From positions 228,532-292,531 of the forward strand of contig DISK01000005.1 of the NCBI GenBank assembly GCA_002421905.1: a stretch of 64,000 nt of DNA. Direction: 5' to 3'. Under the pieces are notes generated by a model that was given only the letters and a program-made list of their open reading frames with translations, searched no databases and had not been told where the DNA came from. Source of the stretch: Micavibrio sp. UBA6212 (GTDB lineage Bacteria; Pseudomonadota; Alphaproteobacteria; Micavibrionales; Micavibrionaceae). Below are positions 1-8,706 of this stretch, one piece after another. The stretch's first letter is position 1, and each line of letters opens with the position of its first letter. The position numbers and the translations under genes are program-made.

Positions 1-144
1 GCTAACCGTTTTGCGGAGTCTTTATCGAAATGCACCGACTTGCCGACCACACCATATATGGATGTCGAACTTGGCGTGACGCTGCTGAGTTTGCCTCAGG
101 GCGAAAAGGTCGTCGAACACAAGATTACCATCCGTCAGGAATAA
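1..144 (+). CDS. C-terminal end of an unrecognised protein (5'-truncated by the window)
   Basis: An open frame enters from the left edge in frame 1 and stops with TAA at 142-144. It encodes the last 47 residues of a protein ending in KITIRQE. The tail has alternating hydrophobic residues (VELGVTLLSLPQGEKVVEHKITI) typical of a beta-rich domain, but I do not recognise the family. It partly overlaps the longest version of the downstream lipoprotein frame and is probably co-transcribed with it. Confidence 0.5.
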   Translation, partial: ANRFAESLSKCTDLPTTPYMDVELGVTLLSLPQGEKVVEHKITIRQE

Positions 145-509
145 GGCATATCCTCTGTTTTGCCTTGCTAATGCTGTTACCCGCCTGCGCGACTTTCGAA
201 GGCGAGCAACCGCAAAGTGCCTCTGTCAGAGCGGCAAAGGCGTGCATGAAAAATCTGCGCCAGAATATCAATGACCAATACCAATATTATATTGGGGCTT
301 GTACCAACACAGGAGTCTGGATGGTCGATCGGCGCGACGCCCAATCCGGACAGACTCTGGCCCAATATGACTTTGTAAATAAAATGTATGCCGGCACAGA
401 AACCGGTGGAGGTTTTGTATCAGTCGAATCATTGGGCGGGGAAGTCGAACAAAACTTCCAGATTACGCGTAAAAATCTGAATGCTGCTCTTCTGGCCAAA
501 GAAGACTAA
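30..509 (+). CDS. Predicted outer-membrane or inner-membrane lipoprotein, start uncertain
   Basis: The frame contains a hydrophobic stretch (HILCFALLMLLPAC) ending in a lipobox-like LPAC at bases 177-188, followed by about 107 residues of mature protein with two further cysteines (KACMKN and GACTNT). This predicts a small lipidated periplasmic protein of unknown function. The only canonical in-frame start that leaves a full signal sequence is ATG at 30, but it overlaps the upstream gene by 115 bases and gives an odd N-terminus. A TTG at 165 or ATG at 171 would leave too short a signal. The true start may be non-canonical near 141-150. The gene ends just before a pair of hairpins shared with the convergent neighbour. 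Confidence 0.6.
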   Translation: MHRLADHTIYGCRTWRDAAEFASGRKGRRTQDYHPSGIRHILCFALLMLLPACATFEGEQPQSASVRAAKACMKNLRQNINDQYQYYIGACTNTGVWMVDRRDAQSGQTLAQYDFVNKMYAGTETGGGFVSVESLGGEVEQNFQITRKNLNAALLAKED

Positions 510-518
510 AAAGAATGA

Positions 519-569
519 AGCAGGCTGGGGAAAGCCTGCTCCAAAGAAATCCGAATCGGTATTCGGATT
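519..569. terminator. Two hairpins between convergent genes
   Basis: Two inverted repeats lie in the 70 bases between convergent stop codons: AGCAGGCT/AGCCTGCT at 519-526/533-540, and AATCCGAAT/ATTCGGATT at 548-556/561-569. Neither has a strong T run, so they may act as weak bidirectional terminators or RNA end-protecting structures. Confidence 0.5.
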
Positions 570-579
570 ATACCCAGTT

Positions 580-1284
580 TTACTGGTTATACTGACCCTT
601 GATCTGAACCTGACGTCCGGACGGGGAAACATAAGTCTTGTTGACTTGGCCGTTCGGGTCGATATCCGTGGTCATGGTGCCACCGTGTGTGTATTGCTTG
701 TTTAGCGTCTTAGTCTCGCTGTCATATTGATAGGCAGTGCTATTGGAACCACTTTTGCCGTTTGCCCCTGAATAGCTAGTCGTTTTCTGCCCGTTAGAAT
801 AGCTGGTACTCGTCGTTGATCCATTTTCATATGTTTTATTGACACTTTTGGTCGAAGAATCATAATTTGTGGTTACCCCGCCACTTTTCCCATTGGCTCC
901 CGTGACATGAACTGACTTTGATCCATCACCGTAACTGGCTGTCCGATTTGCTCCGGTCGAGCTCTGGGTATTCAGGCTTTTGGTTTCAGCATTGTAACTG
1001 GTACTGGAAGACCGCTCTTCCCCCTTATATCCTGTCACGCTGCGGTCATAGGATTTGGTGTCCTTATTATATTGACCACTACCGGATTTGTTTGCGCTTT
1101 TACCGCTTCCAGTGGTTAATTCCTTGTTCCAGCTATGCCCTGCTCCGGCCTTTGAGCCGATCTCACCCTTCTTGAATTCTCTGGCCTCAGCTGAAGACGA
1201 GATGGATGTGGTCGAAAAGCTGAATAGAGCAACGATAGCGGCAAAGCCCGCAACTGATTTGAATGAAATATTCAAGTGGCTCAT
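580..1284 (-). CDS. Exported repeat-rich Ser/Thr/Gly/Asn protein
   Basis: The 234-residue product starts with a signal peptide (hydrophobic AAIVALFSFSTTSI, likely cleavage after SSAEA) and continues as a low-complexity chain rich in Ser, Thr, Gly, Asn, Lys and Tyr. The mature part is built of loose repeats of about 20-30 residues around the motif Y(D/N)xxTKSxN (YNKDTKSYD, YNAETKSLN, YDSSTKSVN, YDSETKTLN), alternating with TGANGKSG-like segments (GANRTAS, GANGKSG, GANGKSG). There are no cysteines in the mature region. The composition resembles secreted or surface beta-repeat proteins, but I do not recognise a named family. It stands alone and is transcribed towards the convergent hairpins at 519-569. 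Confidence 0.75.
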   Translation of the reverse strand: MSHLNISFKSVAGFAAIVALFSFSTTSISSSAEAREFKKGEIGSKAGAGHSWNKELTTGSGKSANKSGSGQYNKDTKSYDRSVTGYKGEERSSSTSYNAETKSLNTQSSTGANRTASYGDGSKSVHVTGANGKSGGVTTNYDSSTKSVNKTYENGSTTSTSYSNGQKTTSYSGANGKSGSNSTAYQYDSETKTLNKQYTHGGTMTTDIDPNGQVNKTYVSPSGRQVQIKGQYNQ

Positions 1285-1460
1285 TTTTTATCCCCTTTAT
1301 CCCTTTTTGGTACTGACAAAACATAAATATCAAAAGTAAAACGAGAGCTTATAGTGATTCTCCCCCACCGGAATTGATTATTTTTTTCAAAATTCTACCT
1401 TTTTTGTAACAAAACAATAATCCGGAGCGAATTCCTATTGAGACGACATAGGCTAACTAC

Positions 1461-2006
1461 ATGAAAAAACATGAATTCTATTCCAGACGCCAGATGTTAT
1501 TGTTAGGGACAAGAACACTGGCAATTATGTCATCGCTTTGGATATTGCCAAATGTAACCAGAGCAGAAAATCTAATAGTAAATAACAAGAGGATTACAAA
1601 AATTACAAAATCGGATCAAGAATGGGAAAAAGAACTATCTTCGCAGCAATATGATGTCTTGCGCGAGGAAGGAACTGAGCGACCCTTTACCTCTCCATTG
1701 CTAAAAGAGCACCGTGAGGGTGTTTTTGCCTGTGCGGGTTGTGGGCTGCCTTTGTTTCGTTCAGATGCCAAATATGACTCTGGAACTGGCTGGCCGAGTT
1801 TTTATCAGTCTATCGAGGGGCATGTTGAAACCAAGACAGACTTCAAGCTTGTGGTGCCGCGTACCGAATATCATTGTGCGCGGTGTGATGGGCATCAAGG
1901 CCATATTTTTGAAGATGGCCCGGCCCCGACGGGCTTGAGATACTGCAACAATGGCGTGGCACTTAAGTTTGTTCCTGAGAGCGAAGAAGGTGAAGATCGG
2001 GGATGA
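1461..2006 (+). CDS. msrB: Peptide-methionine (R)-S-oxide reductase MsrB, predicted Tat-exported
   Basis: MsrB reduces the R-epimer of methionine sulfoxide in proteins. The 181-residue product has the family zinc-binding pairs C91-x2-C94 (CAGC) and C139-x2-C142 (CARC), the substrate-site segment GTGWPSFY and the catalytic cysteine C162 in RYCNNGVALKF. The N-terminus carries SRRQMLL followed by a hydrophobic stretch and VTRA, a plausible twin-arginine signal, so the enzyme is probably periplasmic. Its stop overlaps the msrA start by four bases (ATGA), so the two are translationally coupled. Exported MsrA/MsrB pairs repair oxidised envelope proteins. The catalytic-cysteine context CNNG is a little unusual against the common CxNS, but the cysteine is present. 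Confidence 0.93.
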   Translation: MKKHEFYSRRQMLLLGTRTLAIMSSLWILPNVTRAENLIVNNKRITKITKSDQEWEKELSSQQYDVLREEGTERPFTSPLLKEHREGVFACAGCGLPLFRSDAKYDSGTGWPSFYQSIEGHVETKTDFKLVVPRTEYHCARCDGHQGHIFEDGPAPTGLRYCNNGVALKFVPESEEGEDRG

Positions 2007-2665
2007 TCAGGAAATTTGCACTTATTCTAATGACAGGAGTTCTAATGCTTGGATGTTCCTTAAACGAAGCGTGCGCTGTCGCGTTGCCTGATCCGCAGAA
2101 GGATGAACAGGTGGCTGATGCGGCGTCCGGTGCCCGCAGTATCGTTGTGGCCGGGGGGTGCTTCTGGGGTGTTGAAGCTGTATTTTTGCACCTGAAAGGG
2201 GTAAAAAATGTGGTCAGTGGATATGCTGGCGGGGAAGAGGATACGGCGACCTACGAGCAGGTTAGTTCAGGAAAAACAGGTCATGCAGAGGCTGTTAAGG
2301 TGACTTATGATCCCGCAGCAATTTCGCTGGGTCAGCTTCTCAAAGTGTACTTTTCGGTGGCACATGATCCAACACAATTGAACGCCCAAGGGCCTGACCG
2401 TGGAATCCAGTATCGCTCGGCCATATTTTATGAAACCCCTGAACAAAAAGAAGTTGCCTCGTCTTATATAGATCAACTGGCTGCTGCAAAGGCATTTGAT
2501 AAACCGATTGTCACCCGTCTGGAGCCCCTTGAAAAATTCTATGCGGCGGAAAGCTATCACCAGAACTATATTGCCTTTCACCCTGATAGCCTTTATGTCA
2601 TGATCCATGATGCGCCGAAACTGGTTAGTCTGAAGGAAGCTTTTCCTGATCTATATGTGAAATAA
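2003..2665 (+). CDS. msrA: Peptide-methionine (S)-S-oxide reductase MsrA, predicted lipoprotein
   Basis: MsrA reduces the S-epimer of methionine sulfoxide. The catalytic motif GGCFWGVEAVF is present with the nucleophile at C53, followed by the family segments VSGYAGG, YEQVSSGKTGHAEAVKVTYDP and YHQNYI. The 220-residue protein begins MIRKFALILMTGVLMLGC, a lipoprotein signal with lipobox MLGC at residue 18, so it should be membrane-anchored. It overlaps msrB by ATGA. Having one partner predicted as Tat-exported and the other as a lipoprotein places both repair activities outside the cytoplasm. Confidence 0.94.
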   Translation: MIRKFALILMTGVLMLGCSLNEACAVALPDPQKDEQVADAASGARSIVVAGGCFWGVEAVFLHLKGVKNVVSGYAGGEEDTATYEQVSSGKTGHAEAVKVTYDPAAISLGQLLKVYFSVAHDPTQLNAQGPDRGIQYRSAIFYETPEQKEVASSYIDQLAAAKAFDKPIVTRLEPLEKFYAAESYHQNYIAFHPDSLYVMIHDAPKLVSLKEAFPDLYVK

Positions 2666-2780
2666 GGGGTAACTTCATCTCGTTTGGCAAAAATCTTTTG
2701 TCCAAGAGCTGTTTTTACCCATTTTTCATGCTAGGCTGCTATCATAATTTTGCAGTTTTTACAGTGGGTTCTATTACTTC

Positions 2781-4961
2781 ATGACGTCTTCGGCCGCCGA
2801 GCTGGTCTCTCAAATCCATGCCTATTACCCAGATGCGGACCCCAAGCCCATCGAGGATGCGGTTGAATTCGCCAAAGTTAAACATGAAGGACAAGTCAGA
2901 TCGTCCGGTGAACCGTACTACACCCATCCGCTTGAAGTTGCAGGCATCCTTGCCGACATGAAAATGGATCCGGCTACAATTATCACAGCAATCCTTCATG
3001 ATACCTTGGAAGACACCAATACGACCTATGAAGAAATCGAAAAGAAATTCTCCCCCGAAGTGGCATCGCTTGTAAACGGGGTTAGCAAGCTGACTAAAAT
3101 TGAAAGCCAGACAGTTGAAGGGAAGCAGGCCGAAAATTTTAGAAAATTGTTGCTGGCAATGTCCGAAGATATTCGGGTTTTGCTCGTTAAGCTGGCCGAC
3201 CGTTTGCACAATATGCGGACGTTGCACCATATTGCCAAACCCGAAAAGAGATTCCGGATTTCGCGGGAAACGCTGGATATCTACGCGCCACTCGCTGAAC
3301 GGGTTGGTCTGCATAAAATCAAGGAAGATCTTGAAGATCTGGCCTTTTCCTACCTCAATAGCGAAGCAAGAGACAGTATTACCAACCGTTTATCGTTCCT
3401 GCGTCAGGAAGGATCGGATCTGGTCAATATGGTCATTCGTGAATTGACCAGTCTGATTCACGGGGCAGGAATTAACGGTCAGGTGACGGGTCGCGAGAAG
3501 ACCCGCTATTCCATCTGGAAAAAAATGCAACGCAAGAACGTCTCGTTCGAGCAATTATCTGATATTATGGCCTTCCGAATTGTTGTGGATACGGTGGCAG
3601 AATGTTATCACGCGCTGGGGGTTGTTCACTCGCAATACTCCGTTGTTCCGGGGCGCTTCAAGGATTACATCTCAACACCGAAACCCAACGGATACCGTTC
3701 GATTCACACAACAGTCATTGGGCCTGAAAACCAGCGGATTGAAATTCAGATCAGAACCCATGAAATGCATGCCGAGGCTGATCTAGGTGTGGCGGCACAC
3801 TGGGCGTATAAGCAAACAGATGTTAAATCTGCAATTAACGAAGCCAAAAAATACCGGTGGATGCGTGAACTGCTTGACATTCTGGAACAGGATCAGCGCC
3901 CCGAAGACTTCTGGGAAAATACCAAGCTTGAGTTATTTCAAGAACAGGTTTTTGCTTTCACACCAAAGGGTGATCTGTTCGAACTTCCGACCGGCTCCAC
4001 ACCGATTGACTTTGCTTATGCCATTCACTCCGATGTTGGAAACAGATGTATCGGTGCCAAGATTAATGGAAGAATTGCACCATTAAATACCAAATTGCAA
4101 AATGGCGATCAGGTTGAAATCGTCACGGCCAAGACCCAGAACCCTTCCCCGACATGGGAACGGTTCGTGGTGACAGGTAAGGCCAGATCACATATTCGCC
4201 GCTTTATTCGTCAGCAGCAGCGTTCCGAATATATGATCTTGGGTAAGGCTATGCTGCAAAAGGTCTTCAAGACGGAAGGCTATGAATTTACTGAGAAGGC
4301 TGTTTCCGGTATTGTCGATCAATATCGCGAATGTGAAAATGCTGATGACATTTATTCCGGAATTGGATCCGGAAATATTGTGGCGCGTGATGTCTTCCGC
4401 AGCATCTTCCCCGCCCACAAATCGGATCAGGAACAAAAAGTTATAAATCCTGAGGATATTCCAACGATCAAAACGGCGCAAAATCAGCCTCGCAGTGGCA
4501 AGTTGCAACCGATGCCGATCAAGGGGCTTATTCCAGGGATGGCAGTGCATTTTGCGCGGTGCTGTCACCCTCTTCCAGGAGATAGAATTGTCGGGATTGT
4601 AACCACTGGAAAAGGGGTAACGGTCCACACGATTGACTGTGAAACGCTGGAACAATTCGCTGATACGCCGGAACGCTGGATTGATGTGTCATGGGGCGAG
4701 GGCCAAAACAATCCGGAAAACCGTGTAGGGCGGTTGATGGTAACCATAGCCAATACACCGGGGGCCTTGGGAACAATCTCGACCGTGATCGGAAAAAGTG
4801 GCGGGAACATAACCAATTTGAAAATCACCAGTCGTTCGGTTGATTTCTGGGATATGTATCTGGACGTTTCGGTGAACGATACCAAACATTTGAATAATAT
4901 TGTTGCCGCACTTCGCGCCACGCCACAGGTTGTTAGTGTCGAGCGGGCCAGAGGAAGGTAA
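2781..4961 (+). CDS. rsh: Bifunctional (p)ppGpp synthetase/hydrolase (Rel/SpoT homologue)
   Basis: The 726-residue long-form RSH protein makes and degrades the stringent-response alarmone. The N-terminal hydrolase domain has the HD signature (H49 in YYTHPLEVAG and H73-D74 in ILHDTLEDT), so hydrolysis should be active. The synthetase domain has RFKDYISTPKPNGYRSIHT and EIQIRTHEMH. A TGS domain follows (about residues 390-450, VFAFTPKGDLFELPTG), then a zinc-finger-like part (VHFARCCHPLPGDRIVG) and a C-terminal ACT domain (NRVGRLMVTIANTPGALGTIS). Length and order match the single bifunctional enzyme of most alphaproteobacteria. It heads the cluster continuing with DUF2062, acpS, lepB, rnc and era. 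I see no rpoZ immediately upstream. Confidence 0.96.
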   Translation: MTSSAAELVSQIHAYYPDADPKPIEDAVEFAKVKHEGQVRSSGEPYYTHPLEVAGILADMKMDPATIITAILHDTLEDTNTTYEEIEKKFSPEVASLVNGVSKLTKIESQTVEGKQAENFRKLLLAMSEDIRVLLVKLADRLHNMRTLHHIAKPEKRFRISRETLDIYAPLAERVGLHKIKEDLEDLAFSYLNSEARDSITNRLSFLRQEGSDLVNMVIRELTSLIHGAGINGQVTGREKTRYSIWKKMQRKNVSFEQLSDIMAFRIVVDTVAECYHALGVVHSQYSVVPGRFKDYISTPKPNGYRSIHTTVIGPENQRIEIQIRTHEMHAEADLGVAAHWAYKQTDVKSAINEAKKYRWMRELLDILEQDQRPEDFWENTKLELFQEQVFAFTPKGDLFELPTGSTPIDFAYAIHSDVGNRCIGAKINGRIAPLNTKLQNGDQVEIVTAKTQNPSPTWERFVVTGKARSHIRRFIRQQQRSEYMILGKAMLQKVFKTEGYEFTEKAVSGIVDQYRECENADDIYSGIGSGNIVARDVFRSIFPAHKSDQEQKVINPEDIPTIKTAQNQPRSGKLQPMPIKGLIPGMAVHFARCCHPLPGDRIVGIVTTGKGVTVHTIDCETLEQFADTPERWIDVSWGEGQNNPENRVGRLMVTIANTPGALGTISTVIGKSGGNITNLKITSRSVDFWDMYLDVSVNDTKHLNNIVAALRATPQVVSVERARGR

Positions 4962-4990
4962 GGGTTAAGACAAGTGGAAGAAAAAATATA

Positions 4991-5575
4991 ATGTTTGGCC
5001 GAAGAAAAAGAAGAACCTTACCGCAGCATCTCCGCGAAGCACTATGGCCAAGTATGGGGTGGCGTCGGACTTTCCGCTATGCACAGCACAGGCTAGTCAG
5101 GATTAAAGACACGACGACGTCTATTGCAAGAGGAATGGCTTTTGGAGCCGCTATCTCTTTTTTACCATTGCCCGGGACTCACATTTTTTCTGCCGCGCTT
5201 TTATCATGGGGAACCCGCAGTTCAGTTCTGGCGAGTGTTGTCGGAACTTTGGCTGGAAATCCGTGGACATTCCCTTTCATGTGGTGGGGAGCTTATAAAT
5301 TGGGGGACTGGGCTTTCTTCGTTCTGGGTCTGCCGGTACGTGAAATGCCTGAACAATTTGAATGGAAAGAACTGGTTCATGAAGTTACCACTGATCCGTT
5401 TAGCTTGTTTGTGCCGTGGGTTTGTGGTGGAATTATTCTGGCCTTTCTCAGCTGGCCCTTCTTTTATCTAGCCTTTTATCGTCTGGTGCGTCAGGCCAGA
5501 TTGCGTCAGAAACAATGGAAAATACACCGCTTGCACAAAGCTGGTCGCAAATTGACGGAGCCTCCAAAAGCATGA
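4991..5575 (+). CDS. DUF2062 membrane protein
   Basis: The 194-residue protein matches the DUF2062 family in architecture: a basic N-terminus, the segment TTSIARGMAFGAAISFLPLPGTHIFSAALLSWGTRSSVLASVVGTLAGNPWT, and a second hydrophobic region near residues 145-175 (LFVPWVCGGIILAFLSWPFFYLAFYRLV). The Gly/Pro-rich GNPWT loop is typical. Function is unknown. In alphaproteobacteria it commonly sits between the rsh gene and acpS, as here. Its stop overlaps the acpS start (ATGA at 5572-5575). In many relatives pdxJ lies between these genes; it is absent here. Confidence 0.85.
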   Translation: MFGRRKRRTLPQHLREALWPSMGWRRTFRYAQHRLVRIKDTTTSIARGMAFGAAISFLPLPGTHIFSAALLSWGTRSSVLASVVGTLAGNPWTFPFMWWGAYKLGDWAFFVLGLPVREMPEQFEWKELVHEVTTDPFSLFVPWVCGGIILAFLSWPFFYLAFYRLVRQARLRQKQWKIHRLHKAGRKLTEPPKA

Positions 5576-5973
5576 TTATCGGGATGGGCAGTGATTTGAT
5601 TGATATTCGCCGTGTGGAACAAACACTCGAAAAATTTGGTGACCGCTTTATTCAGAGATGCTTCGCACCCGAAGAAATTGCCAAAGCCGAAAGACGCCGC
5701 TCTGCGGGAACACATATTGCAACCTATGCCAAACGCTTTGCCGCCAAGGAGGCTTGCTCAAAAGCTTTGGGGACTGGGTTTAATCATGGTGTTTATATGC
5801 GCGATATTGCTGTCATTAATGATTCAAATGGTAAACCCACTTTACGTCTTACAAATGGCGCACGGGACTGGTTGGATAAACTAATACCAGCCGGAAAAAC
5901 CGCTTTTGTTCACATCACCCTGACTGATGAACCTCCGCTGGCACAGGCTTATGTGGTGATTGAAGCAGTTTAG
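5572..5973 (+). CDS. acpS: Holo-[acyl-carrier-protein] synthase
   Basis: AcpS transfers the 4-phosphopantetheine arm from CoA to apo-ACP. The start is the ATG at 5572 inside the longer open frame, because the family begins MIIGMGSDLIDIRR and this ATG overlaps the previous stop. The 133-residue product has the magnesium-binding D8 (GSDLIDI), the FAPEEIAKAE segment and the KRFAAKEACSKALGTG motif with its conserved glutamate. Together with lepB, rnc and era this is the usual alphaproteobacterial order. Confidence 0.95.
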   Translation: MIIGMGSDLIDIRRVEQTLEKFGDRFIQRCFAPEEIAKAERRRSAGTHIATYAKRFAAKEACSKALGTGFNHGVYMRDIAVINDSNGKPTLRLTNGARDWLDKLIPAGKTAFVHITLTDEPPLAQAYVVIEAV

Positions 5974-6033
5974 GTGGAAGGAAAACCTGAGCAGGACTGG
6001 ATTTTCTTAAGAATATTGGGTAAGACAAGTAGA

Positions 6034-6894
6034 ATGACTATGGAAGATAAGAAGACGATGACAAGCGAAGACCCTACAAAAGACCAATCAGTTCCTGAAA
6101 GTTTGGTGGCAACTCCCAAAGAGGATGATCAGAACAACAAGGAAACCATAGGAGAGACGACGCGCACCATTTTGATCGCAGTCTTTCTCGCTTTGCTGGT
6201 ACGAACATTTTTATTCGAACCGTTCAATATCCCGTCAACTTCGATGGTACCGAATTTACTGGTAGGAGATTATTTATTCATCTCCAAATATTCCTATGGA
6301 TATAGTCGCCACTCCATACCATTCGGAATGGCAACTTTTGAAGGACGTTTCATGCCCGAGCAACCCGAGCGCGGGGATGTGGTTGTTTTCAAATTACCAA
6401 CCGACACCAGAATTGATTATATCAAACGTGTAATCGGATTGCCGGGAGATACGATTCAAGTGATCAATGGACGCCTTTACATCAATGACGAATTGGTTGA
6501 TCGCAAGGCGGTCGGGATGATGGAATATAAGAAAGAAATTGCCGGAACGGCAAAGGCTATGGAGTATATCGAGACTCTACCCGGCGGTGTAAAGCACACG
6601 ATCTATGAAGAATCAGACGAGGGCCCGTTAGATAACACGATTAAATACAAAGTTCCGGCTGGACATTTCTTCATGATGGGAGATAACCGCGATAATTCAC
6701 GAGACAGCCGCGTTCTTGATCTGGTGGGGTATGTGCCGTTCGATAATTTCGAGGGGAGGGCCGAAGTGCTTTTCTTCTCAACCAATGGGTCCGCCAATTT
6801 GTTTGAATTCTGGAAGTGGCCATGGGCCGTCCGCTACAGCAGAATTTTTAGTAGAATTGGGAATGGCACCACTCTGAAAGAGAGTGGTAGATGA
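6034..6894 (+). CDS. lepB: Signal peptidase I
   Basis: Type I signal peptidase cleaves signal peptides on the periplasmic face. With the start chosen here, a charged cytoplasmic segment precedes one membrane helix (about residues 44-60), then the catalytic serine S70 (IPSTSMVPNLL) and general-base lysine K131 (DYIKRVIGLPGD), and the family box GDNRDNSRDSR. The open frame extends up to a GTG at 5974 immediately after acpS, and ATG codons exist at 6034, 6040 and 6058. None has a strong ribosome-binding site, so the first 10-20 residues are uncertain. The stop overlaps rnc by four bases. Confidence 0.93.
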   Translation: MTMEDKKTMTSEDPTKDQSVPESLVATPKEDDQNNKETIGETTRTILIAVFLALLVRTFLFEPFNIPSTSMVPNLLVGDYLFISKYSYGYSRHSIPFGMATFEGRFMPEQPERGDVVVFKLPTDTRIDYIKRVIGLPGDTIQVINGRLYINDELVDRKAVGMMEYKKEIAGTAKAMEYIETLPGGVKHTIYEESDEGPLDNTIKYKVPAGHFFMMGDNRDNSRDSRVLDLVGYVPFDNFEGRAEVLFFSTNGSANLFEFWKWPWAVRYSRIFSRIGNGTTLKESGR

Positions 6895-7610
6895 GTAAGC
6901 GTCCGACGGATCGAGATATTGAAGAACGGGAATCCACTAATCTTCGTTTGAAGGTTTTTCAAGACCGTCTGGGCTATCATTTCAAAGATCCGGAACATTT
7001 GCGCCATGCTTTGACGCATGCCAGTATGACAGAAGAGCAGAATTATGAACGTCTTGAATTTCTGGGCGACCGTGTTCTGGGATTGGTAATTGCAGAAATA
7101 CTCTATCGTTGTTTCCCTTATGAAAATGAGGGTGCGTTGGCACGTCGCCATTCCGCACTGGCTTGTACGCAGACGCTAGCCAAAATTGCAACCGATCTGG
7201 AAGTTCCTGAAATCGTTAGAACATCCGAGGCTGAACGTGTTGCAGGGGGACGAAATCAAGAAAATTTGCTTGCCGACTGTATGGAAGCGATTATCGGTGC
7301 AATTTTTCTCGATCATGGATATGCATCCTGTCAGGAAGTCATTACCTCTCTCTGGGGGGATAAAATCTATACATTGGTGCAGCCACCTGTCGACTCCAAA
7401 ACGGCGTTGCAGGAATGGGCGCAAGGACGAAAACTACCCGTGCCGACATATGATATTATCTCCCGTGAAGGTCCTGATCACGCACCTGTTTTTACGGTAT
7501 CTGTTACCGTTGAGGGGTATTCCCCTATGGAAGCAAGGGGAGCATCCCGCAGAACCGCCGAGAAACTGGCCGCACAATCTTTGTACGATTTACTGAAAGA
7601 TAAGAAATAA
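6891..7610 (+). CDS. rnc: Ribonuclease III
   Basis: RNase III cuts double-stranded RNA in rRNA processing and mRNA turnover. The 239-residue protein has the signature ERLEFLGDRVLGLVIAE with the catalytic acidic residues, a second acidic cluster (NLLADCMEAIIGAIFLD) and a C-terminal double-stranded RNA-binding domain (TALQEWAQGRKLPVPTY and the final RRTAEKLAAQSLYDLL). It overlaps lepB at ATGA and its stop shares a base with the era start, so lepB-rnc-era are tightly coupled. Confidence 0.96.
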   Translation: MSKRPTDRDIEERESTNLRLKVFQDRLGYHFKDPEHLRHALTHASMTEEQNYERLEFLGDRVLGLVIAEILYRCFPYENEGALARRHSALACTQTLAKIATDLEVPEIVRTSEAERVAGGRNQENLLADCMEAIIGAIFLDHGYASCQEVITSLWGDKIYTLVQPPVDSKTALQEWAQGRKLPVPTYDIISREGPDHAPVFTVSVTVEGYSPMEARGASRRTAEKLAAQSLYDLLKDKK

Positions 7611-8536
7611 TGTCTGAACAACAGCCGGATTCGTCCCAAACAAAATGCGGTTATGTCGCGGTAATCGGTGCACCCAATGCCGGAAAATCAACTCTGGTCA
7701 ATCAATTGGTTGGGCAAAAAGTCTCGATTGTCTCGCCCAAGGTTCAGACAACCCGTAACCGGATTATGGGGATCGTCATTAAAGACAAGGCACAGGTTAT
7801 TCTGGTGGATACGCCGGGCCTGTTCAATGCCTCGACCCGTCTTGAACGGGCAATGGTATCTGCGGCATGGGGGGGCGCTGATGAAGGCGATATGGTGGCC
7901 TATATTTTTGATGCCAAGAAAAAAGGCCCGAATGCATCTGATCTGAAGGCGATTGAGCGATTGGCAGAGATTGTAAAGACTCGTCCGGTTTTTCTGCTTT
8001 TGAATAAAGTCGATGCGATTGCCAAACCAAAACTACTCGAATTGGCGGCACGGCTCAATCAACTCTGCCCTTTTACGGCGACTTTTATGATCTCGGCCAT
8101 GACAGGGGATGGCGTTGAAGATGTGCTAAAAGAATGTATAAAATTCTTGCCGCAAGGACTCTGGTTGTTTGATGAAGATCAAATTACCGATATGCCAATG
8201 CGCTTGCTGGCGGCGGAGATCACGCGTGAACAGATTTTCCTGCAACTGCATGAGGAAGTTCCATATGAAATTACGGTGGAAACAGAAGTCTGGGAACAAT
8301 TCGATAATGGAAGTGTCAAGTTGCAGCAAACAATTCATGTAACACGCGATCATTTGAAATCCATTATTCTGGGTAAAGGGGGTTCTCGTCTGCGTGAAAT
8401 CGGAACGCGCGCGCGCATGGAGCTTGAAACGCTTCTTGAAACAACTGTTCACTTGAAACTTTTTGTCCGCGTAACCGAGAAATGGAAAGACGATCCTCTT
8501 TATTACGCGGAATGGGGACTCGATTCCGGTGCATAA
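7610..8536 (+). CDS. era: GTPase Era
   Basis: Era is an essential GTPase that binds the 3' end of 16S rRNA during 30S assembly. The 308-residue protein has G1 (GAPNAGKST), G3 (DTPG), G4 (NKVD) and a C-terminal KH domain around IILGKGGSRLREIGTRAR. It starts on the last base of the rnc stop region. recO, which follows era in many alphaproteobacteria, is absent; gcrA is next after about 170 bases. Confidence 0.96.
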   Translation: MSEQQPDSSQTKCGYVAVIGAPNAGKSTLVNQLVGQKVSIVSPKVQTTRNRIMGIVIKDKAQVILVDTPGLFNASTRLERAMVSAAWGGADEGDMVAYIFDAKKKGPNASDLKAIERLAEIVKTRPVFLLLNKVDAIAKPKLLELAARLNQLCPFTATFMISAMTGDGVEDVLKECIKFLPQGLWLFDEDQITDMPMRLLAAEITREQIFLQLHEEVPYEITVETEVWEQFDNGSVKLQQTIHVTRDHLKSIILGKGGSRLREIGTRARMELETLLETTVHLKLFVRVTEKWKDDPLYYAEWGLDSGA

Positions 8537-8566
8537 CTCCAAAAAAACAATTCAGCCATTCTTCGC

Positions 8567-8613
8567 TGTGGATAAAAGCGAAAAACGAATCAGGGATTCT
8601 TGAGCAGCGAATC
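8567..8613. promoter_or_regulatory. DnaA box and GANTC cluster upstream of gcrA
   Basis: A perfect match to the DnaA consensus (TGTGGATAA, reverse complement TTATCCACA) is at 8567-8575. Three GANTC motifs, the CcrM methylation target, lie at 8587-8591, 8595-8599 and 8609-8613, and another is at 8522-8526 inside era. In Caulobacter, gcrA transcription is activated by DnaA, and GcrA works with CcrM-methylated GANTC sites. The sequence therefore fits a conserved cell-cycle control region. The link is inferred from that model and no promoter boundary is proved here. Confidence 0.55.
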
Positions 8614-8706
8614 AACCCTTTGATAAGGTACTTTCAGTTCCAAGAAAATTCGTAGCAAATTTTATTTCATTCGTTGCGAAGTGGATCATAACTGGAGGAG
8701 AAAAAT

